64,000 bases of DNA from UBA2233 sp002347965 [NCBI: Nitrospirae bacterium UBA2233] (GTDB lineage Bacteria > UBA2233), in contig DDYN01000039.1 of NCBI GenBank assembly GCA_002347965.1, forward strand, positions 276-64,275, read 5' to 3'. Of the stretch, positions 1 to 8,877 are shown piece after piece. The notes under the pieces were generated by a model. That model ran no database searches and was not told the DNA's origin. It worked only from the letters and a program-made list of their open reading frames with translations. A program made the translations under genes and the position numbers. Every line of letters starts with the position of its first letter. Position 1 is the stretch's first letter.

Positions 1-24
1 CTCTACCTGTTGAGCTACGCCAGC
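1..24 (-). tRNA. tRNA 5' end, probably tRNA-Thr (cut by the window edge)
   Basis: Read on the minus strand these bases give the acceptor strand GCTGGCG, then TA and a D-stem/loop start (GCTCAACAGGTAGAG), the normal first third of a bacterial tRNA. The anticodon lies outside the window. The 5' sequence resembles tRNA-Thr, and rlmB upstream of a tRNA cluster is a common neighbourhood, so Thr is a reasoned guess rather than a reading. The 5' end is at position 24. Confidence 0.8.
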
Positions 25-69
25 TTGTTGCTTTTTTATTCAAGCCTATCCATAGAATTTCAAATTTTA

Positions 70-873
70 TCATCCAACCTTGAACTTGTCAACGAACTGT
101 TCTCTGAACATATAAAACACAATCGAGGCTGCAGAAGCCACGTTGAGCGACTCTACCCTTGAATCTAATGGAATCCTAAAGGAAAAATCGCATTTTTTAC
201 GTAACCCTTCCCGGATCCCTTTGTGCTCGGAACCAAACACAAAAACGCACGACTCGGGGAAAGTAAACGCCTGGCCCGAATCTTTAACGGTTGCATCGAG
301 CCCCACAACCCAATAGCCTAGGTTCTTGAGGCGCTTCAGCACCCTCCCTAGATTGGTTGCAAAAAATAGGCGGGCATAGGCCAGCATGCCCGCGGAAGAC
401 TTCCAGGCGGCCTCACCGACCCTGGCCTGACCATGCCTTGTGAGCACGTAGTCTTCAATGCCGAACGCAACCCCTGCCCTCACGATTGCTCCAAGGTTCC
501 TCGTGTCCTGGAGTTGGTCGAGACATACAATGCCACGCGGCCTTTCGTGTGCTTGAGTCAGACGCTCGAAGAGGTCCTCTTCGTCCATCTGCGGAACGTC
601 CTTCATGAACGCGACGAGACCCTGGTGCACGCTTTCTTTGGAGAGCTGCCCAAAAAAGGCCTCGTCTTGAAACTCCCAGGCAATTTTTTTGGCCTGAAGT
701 TCTAGAAGGAAGGGCTCGAGCATGCTCGGACGCAGCCCGGGCTTCAGGCAAATTTTTCCGATGCTTTCTGGTCTTTGAGCAACGAGCGTCATCACGGGAT
801 GGACGCCAAACACCAGAAAATTCCGGCCCTCTAGCGGGCGAGCGTTGCCAATATTCCTTGTGGGTCTTGACAT
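70..873 (-). CDS. rlmB: 23S rRNA (guanosine-2'-O)-methyltransferase, TrmH/SpoU family
   Basis: A 267-residue SpoU-type RNA 2'-O-methyltransferase, expected to methylate a guanosine of 23S rRNA with S-adenosylmethionine. An N-terminal substrate-binding domain (about residues 1-105) precedes the knotted SPOUT domain. The three family motifs are visible: DTRNLGAIVRAG near residue 127, FVFGSEHKGI near 212 and IPLDSRVESLNVASAA near 235. Length is normal for RlmB/TrmH group 3. The ATG at 873 lies inside pyrF (43-nt overlap), so the two are probably translationally coupled. It is the last protein gene of the long operon, just before a tRNA. The exact guanosine modified cannot be read from sequence. 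Confidence 0.93.
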   Translation of the reverse strand: MSRPTRNIGNARPLEGRNFLVFGVHPVMTLVAQRPESIGKICLKPGLRPSMLEPFLLELQAKKIAWEFQDEAFFGQLSKESVHQGLVAFMKDVPQMDEEDLFERLTQAHERPRGIVCLDQLQDTRNLGAIVRAGVAFGIEDYVLTRHGQARVGEAAWKSSAGMLAYARLFFATNLGRVLKRLKNLGYWVVGLDATVKDSGQAFTFPESCVFVFGSEHKGIREGLRKKCDFSFRIPLDSRVESLNVASAASIVFYMFREQFVDKFKVG

Positions 874-1526
874 TGCCTTAGCGACCTACCTAGCACGACA
901 AAATCAGCACCTAACGAAAACGCCTCGTTGGCATGAAGACTGTTCTTCTGGTCTTTAGGAAGGCTCATCCCATCCCCTACAAACACGCCCGGACAAACGA
1001 TAAGGAAATCCTTAGGGAACGCCTTCCGGACGGGCCCGATCTCCTCCCCCGAAGCGACCACGCCGTCTAGGCATGCATGCTTACCTAGAGATGCAAGCTC
1101 AAAAAGAAGCCTTTCTCTCGGGCCTGCAAACCCGAGCATTTGGAGGTCTTCGGTTTTCAGGGAGCTAAGGACGGTAACGCCCACAACAAGAGGACGATGA
1201 GAACCCTCGGGGAGCGACCGAACCCAAGCGCTGCACATCTCTAACGTCTCCTGCCCGCTTAAGATGTGCAAGTTCACCATATCCACGCCAAGCTCCGCGG
1301 CCCCTTGGAGAGCCTTAAGGACGGTCGTCGGGATATCGTGAAATTTGAGGTCTAAAAAGATACGATTCGCACCTGCTTCTCTGGCAGCCAGGATGGATTT
1401 TGGCCCGTAACGCGTGAACAGAGCGCTTCCTACCTTAAACCAACTTATACGGTCCTTTAGGCGGTCAACCCAACCAAGCGCCGCCTCCAACCGCTCGTCG
1501 TCCAGCGCGAAAATGACCTCACCCAT
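831..1526 (-). CDS. pyrF: Orotidine 5'-phosphate decarboxylase
   Basis: Converts OMP to UMP, the last step of de novo pyrimidine synthesis, in the cytoplasm. The 231-residue TIM-barrel shows the hallmark DLKFHDIPTTV near residue 58, containing the catalytic Asp-Lys-x-x-Asp array, and the C-terminal phosphate-binding segment VVLGRSLRQ near residue 210. Length matches the short bacterial type I enzyme. It starts 8 nt inside the end of proS and overlaps rlmB at its 3' end, so it sits in the middle of a translationally coupled chain. pyrE, the preceding enzyme of the pathway, is about 38 kb away in the purine operon. Confidence 0.96.
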   Translation of the reverse strand: MGEVIFALDDERLEAALGWVDRLKDRISWFKVGSALFTRYGPKSILAAREAGANRIFLDLKFHDIPTTVLKALQGAAELGVDMVNLHILSGQETLEMCSAWVRSLPEGSHRPLVVGVTVLSSLKTEDLQMLGFAGPRERLLFELASLGKHACLDGVVASGEEIGPVRKAFPKDFLIVCPGVFVGDGMSLPKDQKNSLHANEAFSLGADFVVLGRSLRQCQDPQGILATLAR

Positions 1527-3222
1527 TTGCCATACCTTGCTGGCTCAAGAATGCATGAATCCGCTTGCCCGCATCTTCGGGGGGCACATCTTCTGTAAAC
1601 GACGCGTCTCTTGCCTTGATCTCGACCAAACCCTTCTCTTTGTACTTTTTTCCTATCGTCAAACGAAGCGGAAGCCCGATGAGGTCAGCATCGTGGAATT
1701 TGACCCCAGGACGTTCCTCCCGATCGTCGTAGAGGACGTCCACGCCTTGAGCCATGAGAGCCGAATATAACGAGTCGGCAAGCAGGGCAAGCTCTGATTG
1801 TCTTGTGTCAAGCAAAACCAGGTGAACGGCGAACGGGGCCAAAGAGACAGGCCAAAGGATTCCTTGGTCATCGTGACACTGCTCGACTGTGGCCGCAATA
1901 GTTCTCCCGATTCCTATACCGTAACATCCCATCACGGTAGGCTTTTTGTTCCCGTCGGCATCCAAGAAGACTGCTTCCATCGGCTTGGAGTATTTTGTTC
2001 CCAAGTAAAAAACCTGCCCAACCTCAATTCCCCTAGAAAGGGAAAGAGGCCCTTCGCATACGCCGCAGCAGTCGCCTTCCTGGGCAAGAGTAAGGTCGGC
2101 CAGCGTCTGGGCCTCGAAATCCAGCGGATAGCTGACGTTGACCCAGTGGTAGCCGGGTTCGTTTGCCCCGGCTACACCGTTTTGAATTCCGGCGACGCTG
2201 TAATCTGCAACCACAGGCCAAGCTTGGCCAATAGGGCCGATTTGGCCCTCTGGCAGTCCAGTCAAATCCTGAGCAAGCTCAGCCTCCACCACGCCCACAG
2301 AGCGCTTGAACTTGGGCAAAGAAAGAATTCGGTCGCCACGAACAACGGCGAGGTAAGGCCCTCGCTCTGTCTGGATAAGCAAGGATTTTAAGATTTGTTC
2401 TGGATGAAGCCCGAGAACGACCGCAACTTCTTCGATTGTGGCAGCATCGCCGGTTTTAACCTTCTCTTTGCGAAGGGGTGACTCAGGCATTACGAAGGCG
2501 GGTTTGGCTACAGGAGCCAGCTCGGCGTTCCAGGCCTTTTTACAGTGGTTACAGCGGGCAATCTTATCCTCACCCGTTGGGGCAAGCACCTGGAATTCGT
2601 GGGAAAGGCTTCCTCCAATCGCACCCGTATCCGCCTCTACCGCTTCAAACTTAAGGCCTATCCTTCTGAAGATTCTCTCGTAGGCGGAATACATTGTCTG
2701 GTAGGACTGTCTGGCGCAAGCCTCGGAGAGGTCGAAGCTGTAAGCGTCTTTCATGAGAAACTCTCTAGCACGCATAAGGCCAAAGCGCGGGCGGATTTCA
2801 TCGCGGAATTTGGTGTGAATTTGGTAGAGGATCAACGGGAGCTGCCTGTACGATCGGACTTCATTTTTGACGAGCTCGGTAACGACCTCTTCGTGTGTTG
2901 GCGCCAAGCAGAACTCCTGGTCTTTTCGATCTTTGAACCTTAGGAGTTCTTTTCCGTAAAACTCCCATCTTCCCGAGGAAGTCCATAGTTCCTTGGGTTG
3001 GACAAGTGGCATCTGGATCTCAACAGCCCCCGCACGCTCTATCTCCTCACGAACGAGCGCCATGAGTTTTCCTAGCGTCCTCAACCCCAAGGGAAGCATC
3101 GTGTAAATTCCCGCGGCAACCTTCCGGATAAAGCCCGCACGCACCAAAAGCTTATGGGAAATAACTTCGGCATCCTTGGGGTCTTCGCGGAGCGTGGGTA
3201 TCAGAGCACGCGACATCTTCAT
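1519..3222 (-). CDS. proS: Prolyl-tRNA synthetase (bacterial type)
   Basis: Charges tRNA-Pro. The 567 residues have the bacterial class II layout: motif 1 and 2 catalytic core at the N-terminus (FRDEIRPRFGLMRAREF near 139-155), the inserted YbaK-like editing domain (about 225-380) and motif 3 (GIGIGRTIAATVEQ near 435), followed by the anticodon-binding domain. The ATG at 3222 has a strong AGGAGG seven bases upstream, and its first bases overlap the ispG stop by 4 nt. The insertion domain marks this as the editing-competent bacterial form rather than the archaeal/eukaryotic form. Confidence 0.97.
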   Translation of the reverse strand: MKMSRALIPTLREDPKDAEVISHKLLVRAGFIRKVAAGIYTMLPLGLRTLGKLMALVREEIERAGAVEIQMPLVQPKELWTSSGRWEFYGKELLRFKDRKDQEFCLAPTHEEVVTELVKNEVRSYRQLPLILYQIHTKFRDEIRPRFGLMRAREFLMKDAYSFDLSEACARQSYQTMYSAYERIFRRIGLKFEAVEADTGAIGGSLSHEFQVLAPTGEDKIARCNHCKKAWNAELAPVAKPAFVMPESPLRKEKVKTGDAATIEEVAVVLGLHPEQILKSLLIQTERGPYLAVVRGDRILSLPKFKRSVGVVEAELAQDLTGLPEGQIGPIGQAWPVVADYSVAGIQNGVAGANEPGYHWVNVSYPLDFEAQTLADLTLAQEGDCCGVCEGPLSLSRGIEVGQVFYLGTKYSKPMEAVFLDADGNKKPTVMGCYGIGIGRTIAATVEQCHDDQGILWPVSLAPFAVHLVLLDTRQSELALLADSLYSALMAQGVDVLYDDREERPGVKFHDADLIGLPLRLTIGKKYKEKGLVEIKARDASFTEDVPPEDAGKRIHAFLSQQGMANG

Positions 3223-4316
3223 GCAGGAACCTCCTTAGCCCCCGGAGCCTTCTCTTCAATATTCTCTCTTTCAACCAACGCCTTTGCTTCTTGAACGAGA
3301 CGTTCCAGGATTTGCGCCTTCTGCAACTTTGCCATCGGCTTCCCTTGAATGTAGAGAACCGCGCCGTCTTTTCCCCCGACAACGGCAATATCGGCATCTC
3401 TTGCTTCTCCCGGGCCGTTCACTGTGCAGCCCATCACGGCAATCTTAAGCGGTTGCTCCACGAAGGAGAGCGCCTCTTCCACCTGTTTACCGAGCTCTTC
3501 CACGTCGATTTCAAGTCGGCCGCAGGTTGGACAGGCAACAACCTCGACCCCCCTCGAGCGGAGCCCCATAGACCTTAGGATGCCATACCCTACCCGCACT
3601 TCTTCTACGGGATTGCTCGCCAAAGAGACCCTGACCGTATCACCAATTCCATGCCAAAGTAGGACGGATAGGCCGCAGGCGCTCCGGATGGCACCCGAAA
3701 ACTTGGTACCGGCCTCTGTGATCCCAAGGTGCAGGGGGTAGTCGAAAGAAGCGGCAAAAATCTGATAAGCGCGGATTGTTGTCGGAACGTCGTAGGCCTT
3801 CAACGACACCTTGATATCGGTGAACCCGACATCTTCGAGCAGTTCCACGCTCCTTTTGGCCGATGCGACCATTGCTTCCGCACTCATTCCGAGCGAAGCC
3901 AAAAGGTCTTTTTCTAGGGAGCCGGCGTTAACCCCAACCCGAATCGGGACTCCGCGCGCCTTGGCTTCCTTGGCGAGCAGCGCGATATTGGCCCTTTTAC
4001 CGATGTTTCCGGGGTTAATCCGCAGGCCATCCACCCCTTCTTCTAGCGACCGGAGCGCAAGACGGAAATCGAAGTGAACATCGGCAACAAGCGGAATTCT
4101 GGACCTTTTTTTTATTACCCCCAGCGAGGCCGCAGCTTCTTGGTCAGGGACGGCAACGCGGACAATCTCACACCCAACACGCTCAAGCGTTTCGATTTGA
4201 CGGAGCGTCGCCTCCGCATCTCTCGTGTCCGTCGTGGTCATACTCTGAACGCGGATTGGGTTTCCCCCGCCTACAATCCACGGACCAAGCCGGACGGGTC
4301 TTGTTTTCCGAGGCAT
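3219..4316 (-). CDS. ispG: 4-hydroxy-3-methylbut-2-enyl diphosphate synthase
   Basis: Reductively converts MEcPP to HMBPP in the MEP isoprenoid pathway. The 365-residue protein is the short bacterial form: an N-terminal TIM barrel beginning near MTTTDTRDAEATL and a C-terminal [4Fe-4S] domain with CPTCGR near 262 and MGCTVNGPGEA near 295. These supply the three cluster cysteines and the conserved Asn-Gly-Pro-Gly-Glu substrate-binding stretch. It begins 2 nt after prfB and overlaps proS by 4 nt, so it is deep in the operon. The presence of the MEP pathway is relevant to the ketosynthase/thiolase pair at 56-59 kb, which is therefore unlikely to be needed for isoprenoid synthesis. Confidence 0.97.
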   Translation of the reverse strand: MPRKTRPVRLGPWIVGGGNPIRVQSMTTTDTRDAEATLRQIETLERVGCEIVRVAVPDQEAAASLGVIKKRSRIPLVADVHFDFRLALRSLEEGVDGLRINPGNIGKRANIALLAKEAKARGVPIRVGVNAGSLEKDLLASLGMSAEAMVASAKRSVELLEDVGFTDIKVSLKAYDVPTTIRAYQIFAASFDYPLHLGITEAGTKFSGAIRSACGLSVLLWHGIGDTVRVSLASNPVEEVRVGYGILRSMGLRSRGVEVVACPTCGRLEIDVEELGKQVEEALSFVEQPLKIAVMGCTVNGPGEARDADIAVVGGKDGAVLYIQGKPMAKLQKAQILERLVQEAKALVERENIEEKAPGAKEVPA

Positions 4317-4318
4317 AG

Positions 4319-5435
4319 CTACCCTCCGACTCTTGCCAGCAGGGCTTTTTTAATGAACGGAAAAACCTGGCCGTCGAGGACGGCTTGGACGTCCGAAGTC
4401 TCTAAGCCCGTCCTGTGGTCCTTTACGAGCTGATAAGGCTGAAGGACATAAGACCGGATCTGAGACCCGAATGTCGCCTCTTTTTGACCCTGGCTATAAC
4501 TTAAGAGCTTGGCTTCCTGCTCTTTTTTGAGCATATCGTAGAGCCTGGATTTAAGGATCTTTAAGGCCATAGCCTTGTTTTTAAACTGACTCCGTTCGTT
4601 TTGACATTGAACGACGATGCCTGTCGGAATGTGGGTAATGCGAACGGCCGAATCCGTCTTGTTGATGTGCTGCCCGCCCTTGCCGGAAGCCCGGAAGGTA
4701 TCGACCCTAAGGTCTTTCTCGTCAATCTCGACGGCGATGTCGTCTTCGATTTCGGGGTAAACGGATACCGAAGCGAACGAAGTATGCCGCCTCTTGTTCG
4801 TGTCGAACGGAGAGATCCGAACCAGCCTGTGAACCCCTCTTTCTGATTTGAGGTATCCGTAAGCGTTTTCTCCCGCAACAAGAAAGGTGGCTGATTTTAG
4901 ACCGGCCTCTTCGGCCTCCTGTAAGTCCAGGATTTCAGCCTCAAACCCCGCCTCTTCCGAGAAGCGCACATACATCCTAAGGAGCATTTGGCAGAAATCC
5001 ATGGCATCCGTCCCTCCAGACCCTGCTTGGACGGTCAAGATGGCGTTTCGCTTGTCGTCATCTTCTCCAAGCAGCACTTCAATCTCAAACGCGGCCAAGT
5101 CTTGTTCGAGAGGTAGGACGAGCCGCCTAATCTCCTCCAACAAGGATGTGTCCTCTTCCGCCTTGGCAAGGTCGAGCAACTCGAGGGCACTTTTGAGTTC
5201 ACCTTCAATCCGCTCGACCCTAGAAACCTCCAGCTCCAACCTACGCTTTTCTCTCCCAAACAACTGAAGCTTTTTGGGATCCTCAAACGTCTCGGGCTGG
5301 GCCAGCATGACTTCTAGCTCGCTCAAGCGAATCTTTTTCGCCTCGAGCTCAAAGACCCCCCCTTAACGCTTGGATTCGCTCAAGAAACTGGCCGAGCCCG
5401 CCTTCTAGCTCCTCTTGGCTTTGAATGGCAACCAT
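4319..5435 (-). CDS. prfB: Peptide chain release factor 2, made by programmed +1 frameshift
   Basis: Recognises UAA/UGA and releases the finished peptide. Frame 0 opens at ATG 5435 (AAAAGGAG six bases upstream) and reads 28 codons ending TTA AGG GGG GGT CTT, then meets an in-frame TGA at 5351-5349. Skipping one T after CTT continues in +1 with GAG CTC GAG and runs to the stop at 4319, giving about 371 residues. The layout (internal Shine-Dalgarno-like G-run, CTT slip codon, TGA) is the classic autoregulatory site. The joined protein has the expected LRGGL/ELEAKK junction, the RF2 SPF tripeptide (ISPFDTNKRRHTSF) and the GGQ loop (GKGGQHINKTDSAV). Without the shift only a start codon downstream of the TGA, such as TTG 5326, would open the long frame. 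Confidence 0.96.
5346..5365 (-). promoter_or_regulatory. prfB programmed +1 ribosomal frameshift site
   Basis: On the minus strand the sequence TTAAGGGGGGGTCTTTGAGC combines a G-rich Shine-Dalgarno-like element, the slippery codon CTT and the stop TGA at 5351-5349. Known biology of this element: when RF2 is scarce, termination at UGA is slow, the ribosome slips +1 and full RF2 is made. The usual base after the stop is C; here it is G. Confidence 0.93.
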
Positions 5436-5471
5436 CGCATGCTCCTTTTATTATCGCCATACTCGATTATT

Positions 5472-7583
5472 TTAGGGTGTCCCCTGGGCCTCTTTATGAG
5501 AAAGGCGAATTTTCCCTCCCCTGTCAACTTCCAGGACTTTGACAAGAAGCTCGTCCCCCTCCTTTAGCCTGTCGTGGATGTTGTGGACCCTTTCGTTTGA
5601 GATCTGGGAGATGTGCAAAAGCCCTACAATTCCAGGCATGATTTCGACAAACGCGCCAAAATCCACGACGCTCTTAACCTTACCCATGTAGACCTGGCCA
5701 ACCTCCGGCTCTCTCACGATCTCCTGGATCATCCGGATGGCCTCATCGCACGCCTCTTTGTCAACAGAGGCGATATTTACGGTACCGGAATCGTCGATAA
5801 ATATCTTCGCCTTCGTCTTGTCGACGATGTGCTTGATCATCTTTCCGCCTGGGCCGATAACCTCGCGAATCTTCTCGGGCTTGATCTGGAGCGTAACGAT
5901 CCTCGGGGCATAGAGCGAAATCTCTTCTCTCGGCCCTTGAATGCTGTGTTCCATGATATCCAAGATGTGCAGACGGCCTTCTTTGGCTTGCAACAGGGCT
6001 TTTCTTAGGATTTCAGCATCCACACCCTTGATCTTGGTATCCATCTGAAAGGCCGTGATTCCTTTTCGGGTTCCGGCAACCTTGAAATCCATATCGCCCA
6101 AATGGTCCTCGTCTCCTAATATGTCCGAGAGAATGACGACATCGTCTCCTTCTTTGATCAGCCCCATTGCAATCCCGGCGACAGCGGCGCTTATCGGGAC
6201 ACCGGCATCCATAAGGGCTAGGCTTGCCCCACACACGGTAGCCATCGAGGACGATCCGTTGGACTCAAAAACGTCCGAAACGACCCTTATCGTATATGGA
6301 AACTGTTCATCGCCCGGAACGACGCCGCCAAGCGCGCGTTCTGCAAGGTGACCATGGCCGACTTCTCTGCGTGAGGGAGACCTTAAAAATTTAACCTCCC
6401 CGACGCTGAACGGAGGAAAATTATAATGGAGCATGAATTTCTTATACTGGTCGCCCTCTAGCAGCTCAATCTTCTGCTCGTCTACCCAGGTTCCAAGCGT
6501 GACCGTCACAAGTGCCTGGGTTTCGCCGCGGGTAAACAGCGCACTACCATGCGTACGGGGCAAAAATGGCACCTCGATTGTAATGTTTCGGATGCCATTA
6601 GGCTTCCTGTTGTCGATCCGTATGCCGTCCTCAATGACCTTCTTGCGCATGAGATGGCGCTCGAGCTCGAACAGATAAGGCTGAGAAAGCCTTTTTACTA
6701 GGGCATCATCGCCGAGCAACTCCATGAGCCGAGCCCGAACCTCGTGTAGCCTTTGGTTTCTGGCCTTCTTTTCCGGGATTGATAGGGCCTCCGTCAAAAG
6801 GACCGTTCCCTCGTTGGACAACAGGTTCTTTACTTCTTCGGGAAGGTTCGGCGGCTCGAAGGCGAGCTTTGGTTTGCCCGCTTTTTTTCTAACCTCCTCC
6901 TGAATCTCGATTACGCGACGCCCTTGCTCGTAGCCAAACAATATGCCCTGGAGAACTACCTCCTCCTCGAGCTCGAGCATCCCCCCTTCAACCATGATGA
7001 CGGCGTTTTGTGTGCTAGCCACTACCATATCCATGACGGTGCCGTTCTCTTTGGCTTCAGCGTCGCTGTTTTTGGCAGACTCCAAAGAGGGAGGGTTCAA
7101 GGAAAACGTATTCCCGTCGTAGCCAACTCGTACTCCTGCGATAGGCCCGGTAAAAGGCACTTCCGAAACATGGACGGCGCATGACGCGGCAATCATAGCA
7201 AGCACGCCGGTATCGTGCACCAAATCCGAAGAAAGAACCGTCGCGATAATTTGAATATCTCGGTTGAACCCCTTGGGAATAAGCGGTCGGATCGAGCGGT
7301 CAATAAACCTAGAAGAAAGAACCTCCCGCTCTGTGGGCCTTCCTTCTCTCTTAAAAAACCCTCCCGGGATCTTTCCTGCTGCATACGTCATCTGGACGTA
7401 ATCGACGGTTAAGGGGATAAAGTCTCCGGCTTCTCTTGGCTCCTGGGCCACACAACATGTGGCCAAGACTACGCTGTCTCCATGGCGGGCCAAACAAGCT
7501 CCAGAGGCCTGGCGTGCCACGCCGCCTAGCTCAAGCGATAGCGGAGCATCTCCAAAATTCGTGCTTACAACGATTCGTTCCAT
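5472..7583 (-). CDS. pnp: Polyribonucleotide nucleotidyltransferase (PNPase)
   Basis: Phosphorolytic 3'-5' exoribonuclease of mRNA decay, a homotrimer that can join the degradosome. The 703 residues hold two RNase PH-like domains separated by an alpha-helical domain. The second core carries the active-site region (LGDEDHLGDMDFKVAGT near 490, with the catalytic Asp pair). A KH domain (IREVIGPGGKMIKHI near 560) and an S1 domain (GQVYMGKVKSVVDFGAFVEI near 625) close the protein. It lies 34 nt downstream of rpsO, the conserved rpsO-pnp pairing. Confidence 0.98.
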   Translation of the reverse strand: MERIVVSTNFGDAPLSLELGGVARQASGACLARHGDSVVLATCCVAQEPREAGDFIPLTVDYVQMTYAAGKIPGGFFKREGRPTEREVLSSRFIDRSIRPLIPKGFNRDIQIIATVLSSDLVHDTGVLAMIAASCAVHVSEVPFTGPIAGVRVGYDGNTFSLNPPSLESAKNSDAEAKENGTVMDMVVASTQNAVIMVEGGMLELEEEVVLQGILFGYEQGRRVIEIQEEVRKKAGKPKLAFEPPNLPEEVKNLLSNEGTVLLTEALSIPEKKARNQRLHEVRARLMELLGDDALVKRLSQPYLFELERHLMRKKVIEDGIRIDNRKPNGIRNITIEVPFLPRTHGSALFTRGETQALVTVTLGTWVDEQKIELLEGDQYKKFMLHYNFPPFSVGEVKFLRSPSRREVGHGHLAERALGGVVPGDEQFPYTIRVVSDVFESNGSSSMATVCGASLALMDAGVPISAAVAGIAMGLIKEGDDVVILSDILGDEDHLGDMDFKVAGTRKGITAFQMDTKIKGVDAEILRKALLQAKEGRLHILDIMEHSIQGPREEISLYAPRIVTLQIKPEKIREVIGPGGKMIKHIVDKTKAKIFIDDSGTVNIASVDKEACDEAIRMIQEIVREPEVGQVYMGKVKSVVDFGAFVEIMPGIVGLLHISQISNERVHNIHDRLKEGDELLVKVLEVDRGGKIRLSHKEAQGTP

Positions 7584-7617
7584 GCTTCTTATTAATCTCC
7601 AATTGTCCTTTATATTG

Positions 7618-7887
7618 CTATCTCCGCAACCCTAGCGCCTCAATCAGCCTTTGGTAACGCTCCGGACTCTTCCTCTTCAGGTAATCTAGCAGCCCTTTCC
7701 GTCTGGAAACCATCCGAAAGAGCCCGACCCTGGAGTGGTTATCCTTCTTGTGGAGCTTGAAATGCCCGCTTAGCGACACAATTCGCTTTGAAAGAATCGC
7801 GACTTGAACCTCGGGAGAGCCAGTATCCCGTTCATGCAGGCCAAACGACCGGATTAACCCGGATACATCAACGCTACGCTTTTCCAT
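7618..7887 (-). CDS. rpsO: 30S ribosomal protein S15
   Basis: Primary 16S rRNA-binding protein of the 30S platform. The 89-residue reading from ATG 7887 has normal S15 length and the conserved [28 protein letters not shown] and LLDYLKRK stretches. The same frame is open further upstream, but ATG 7887 is preceded by AAAAGGAGG at good spacing and gives the family N-terminus, so longer starts are rejected. It sits between truB and pnp in the classical order. Confidence 0.98.
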   Translation of the reverse strand: MEKRSVDVSGLIRSFGLHERDTGSPEVQVAILSKRIVSLSGHFKLHKKDNHSRVGLFRMVSRRKGLLDYLKRKSPERYQRLIEALGLRR

Positions 7888-7921
7888 CCAAATCCTCCTT
7901 TTGTTGCATTCCATATATCGA

Positions 7922-8872
7922 TCAAGACAAAAATATAACACGGGAGGGTTGAAGCACCCCCAAGCCAGGCCATAGGCGGGCATTTCGTTCTAGCGGGACG
8001 ACGGCCTGGCCAACCCCTATAAGCCGAAGCCGCTGATGGCGCTCAAAGACGCTTACCATCCCCTCTTTTTCCACCCGAACACCGTCGAGGTTGCTTAAAT
8101 CCACGTCTTCAAACGCAACCCGCTCTCCTTGAAAAAATCTTCTTGCGCCCCGGGGCGTTACCATAACATCCGGGAAAAGCCTGCGAGCTAACGTTTCGAT
8201 GGGCAGGACACGACCCTGGAGAGCGCTCGATCCTTCCAAACCCGTCGTGCTCGGAGAGGCCGCCTCGGATAGGACAAAAGGACCACACTGGGTTCGTACG
8301 AGAGATTTAAGCATGGCCAAGGTTCCAATCCTGCGGCCTATATCCCTGGCAAGGCTCCGAATATAAGTCCCCTTGTGGCAATAGACACGAATCGTGAGGT
8401 TCGGCAGCGATACATCCAAAAGTTCGATGGCCCGGATAAAAACCTTTACGGGATTCAGCTCTACCTCTATGCCTTTGCGAGCCAAGTCCGAAGCGCGCTT
8501 GCCGTGAATTTTTTTTGCGCAAAACTTTGGCGGGACCTGCCACGTTTCTCCGCAAAACGAGCGCAAAACCTCTTCGAGGTATATTTTATCGACAGCAGGT
8601 ACATCTGCATGAGCCAAAATGTCGCCTTTTTGGTCGAGGGTGTCCGTTTCAATACCCAAGGTTACTAGAGCTTCGTATGTCCTGCTCCCGTCTTGAACGT
8701 AAGGAATGAGCTTTGTGGCTTCCTCAAAAAAAACAGGAAGGACACCACCCGCAAACGAATCAAGGATACCTGTATGTCCGGCCTTTTTGGCCCCGACCAT
8801 TCTCTTGACACGACTCAAGACATCAAACGATGTAACGCCCTCAGGCTTGTCTACTACAAGAACGCCATTCAT
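7922..8872 (-). CDS. truB: tRNA pseudouridine-55 synthase
   Basis: Makes pseudouridine 55 in the T-loop of tRNAs. The 316-residue protein starts with the typical [15 protein letters not shown] and holds the catalytic Asp in [14 protein letters not shown] near residue 40; the family usually has DP where DS stands here, and the Asp itself is kept. A C-terminal PUA-like region follows from about 240. It begins 5 nt after nrnA and ends 34 nt before rpsO. Confidence 0.96.
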   Translation of the reverse strand: MNGVLVVDKPEGVTSFDVLSRVKRMVGAKKAGHTGILDSFAGGVLPVFFEEATKLIPYVQDGSRTYEALVTLGIETDTLDQKGDILAHADVPAVDKIYLEEVLRSFCGETWQVPPKFCAKKIHGKRASDLARKGIEVELNPVKVFIRAIELLDVSLPNLTIRVYCHKGTYIRSLARDIGRRIGTLAMLKSLVRTQCGPFVLSEAASPSTTGLEGSSALQGRVLPIETLARRLFPDVMVTPRGARRFFQGERVAFEDVDLSNLDGVRVEKEGMVSVFERHQRLRLIGVGQAVVPLERNARLWPGLGVLQPSRVIFLS

Positions 8873-8877
8873 AGCGG

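Noticed and set aside
5345-5360. prfB as a broken gene or pseudogene
   Set aside because: The break is exactly the conserved programmed frameshift site with G-run, CTT and TGA, and both halves encode the expected RF2 sequence.
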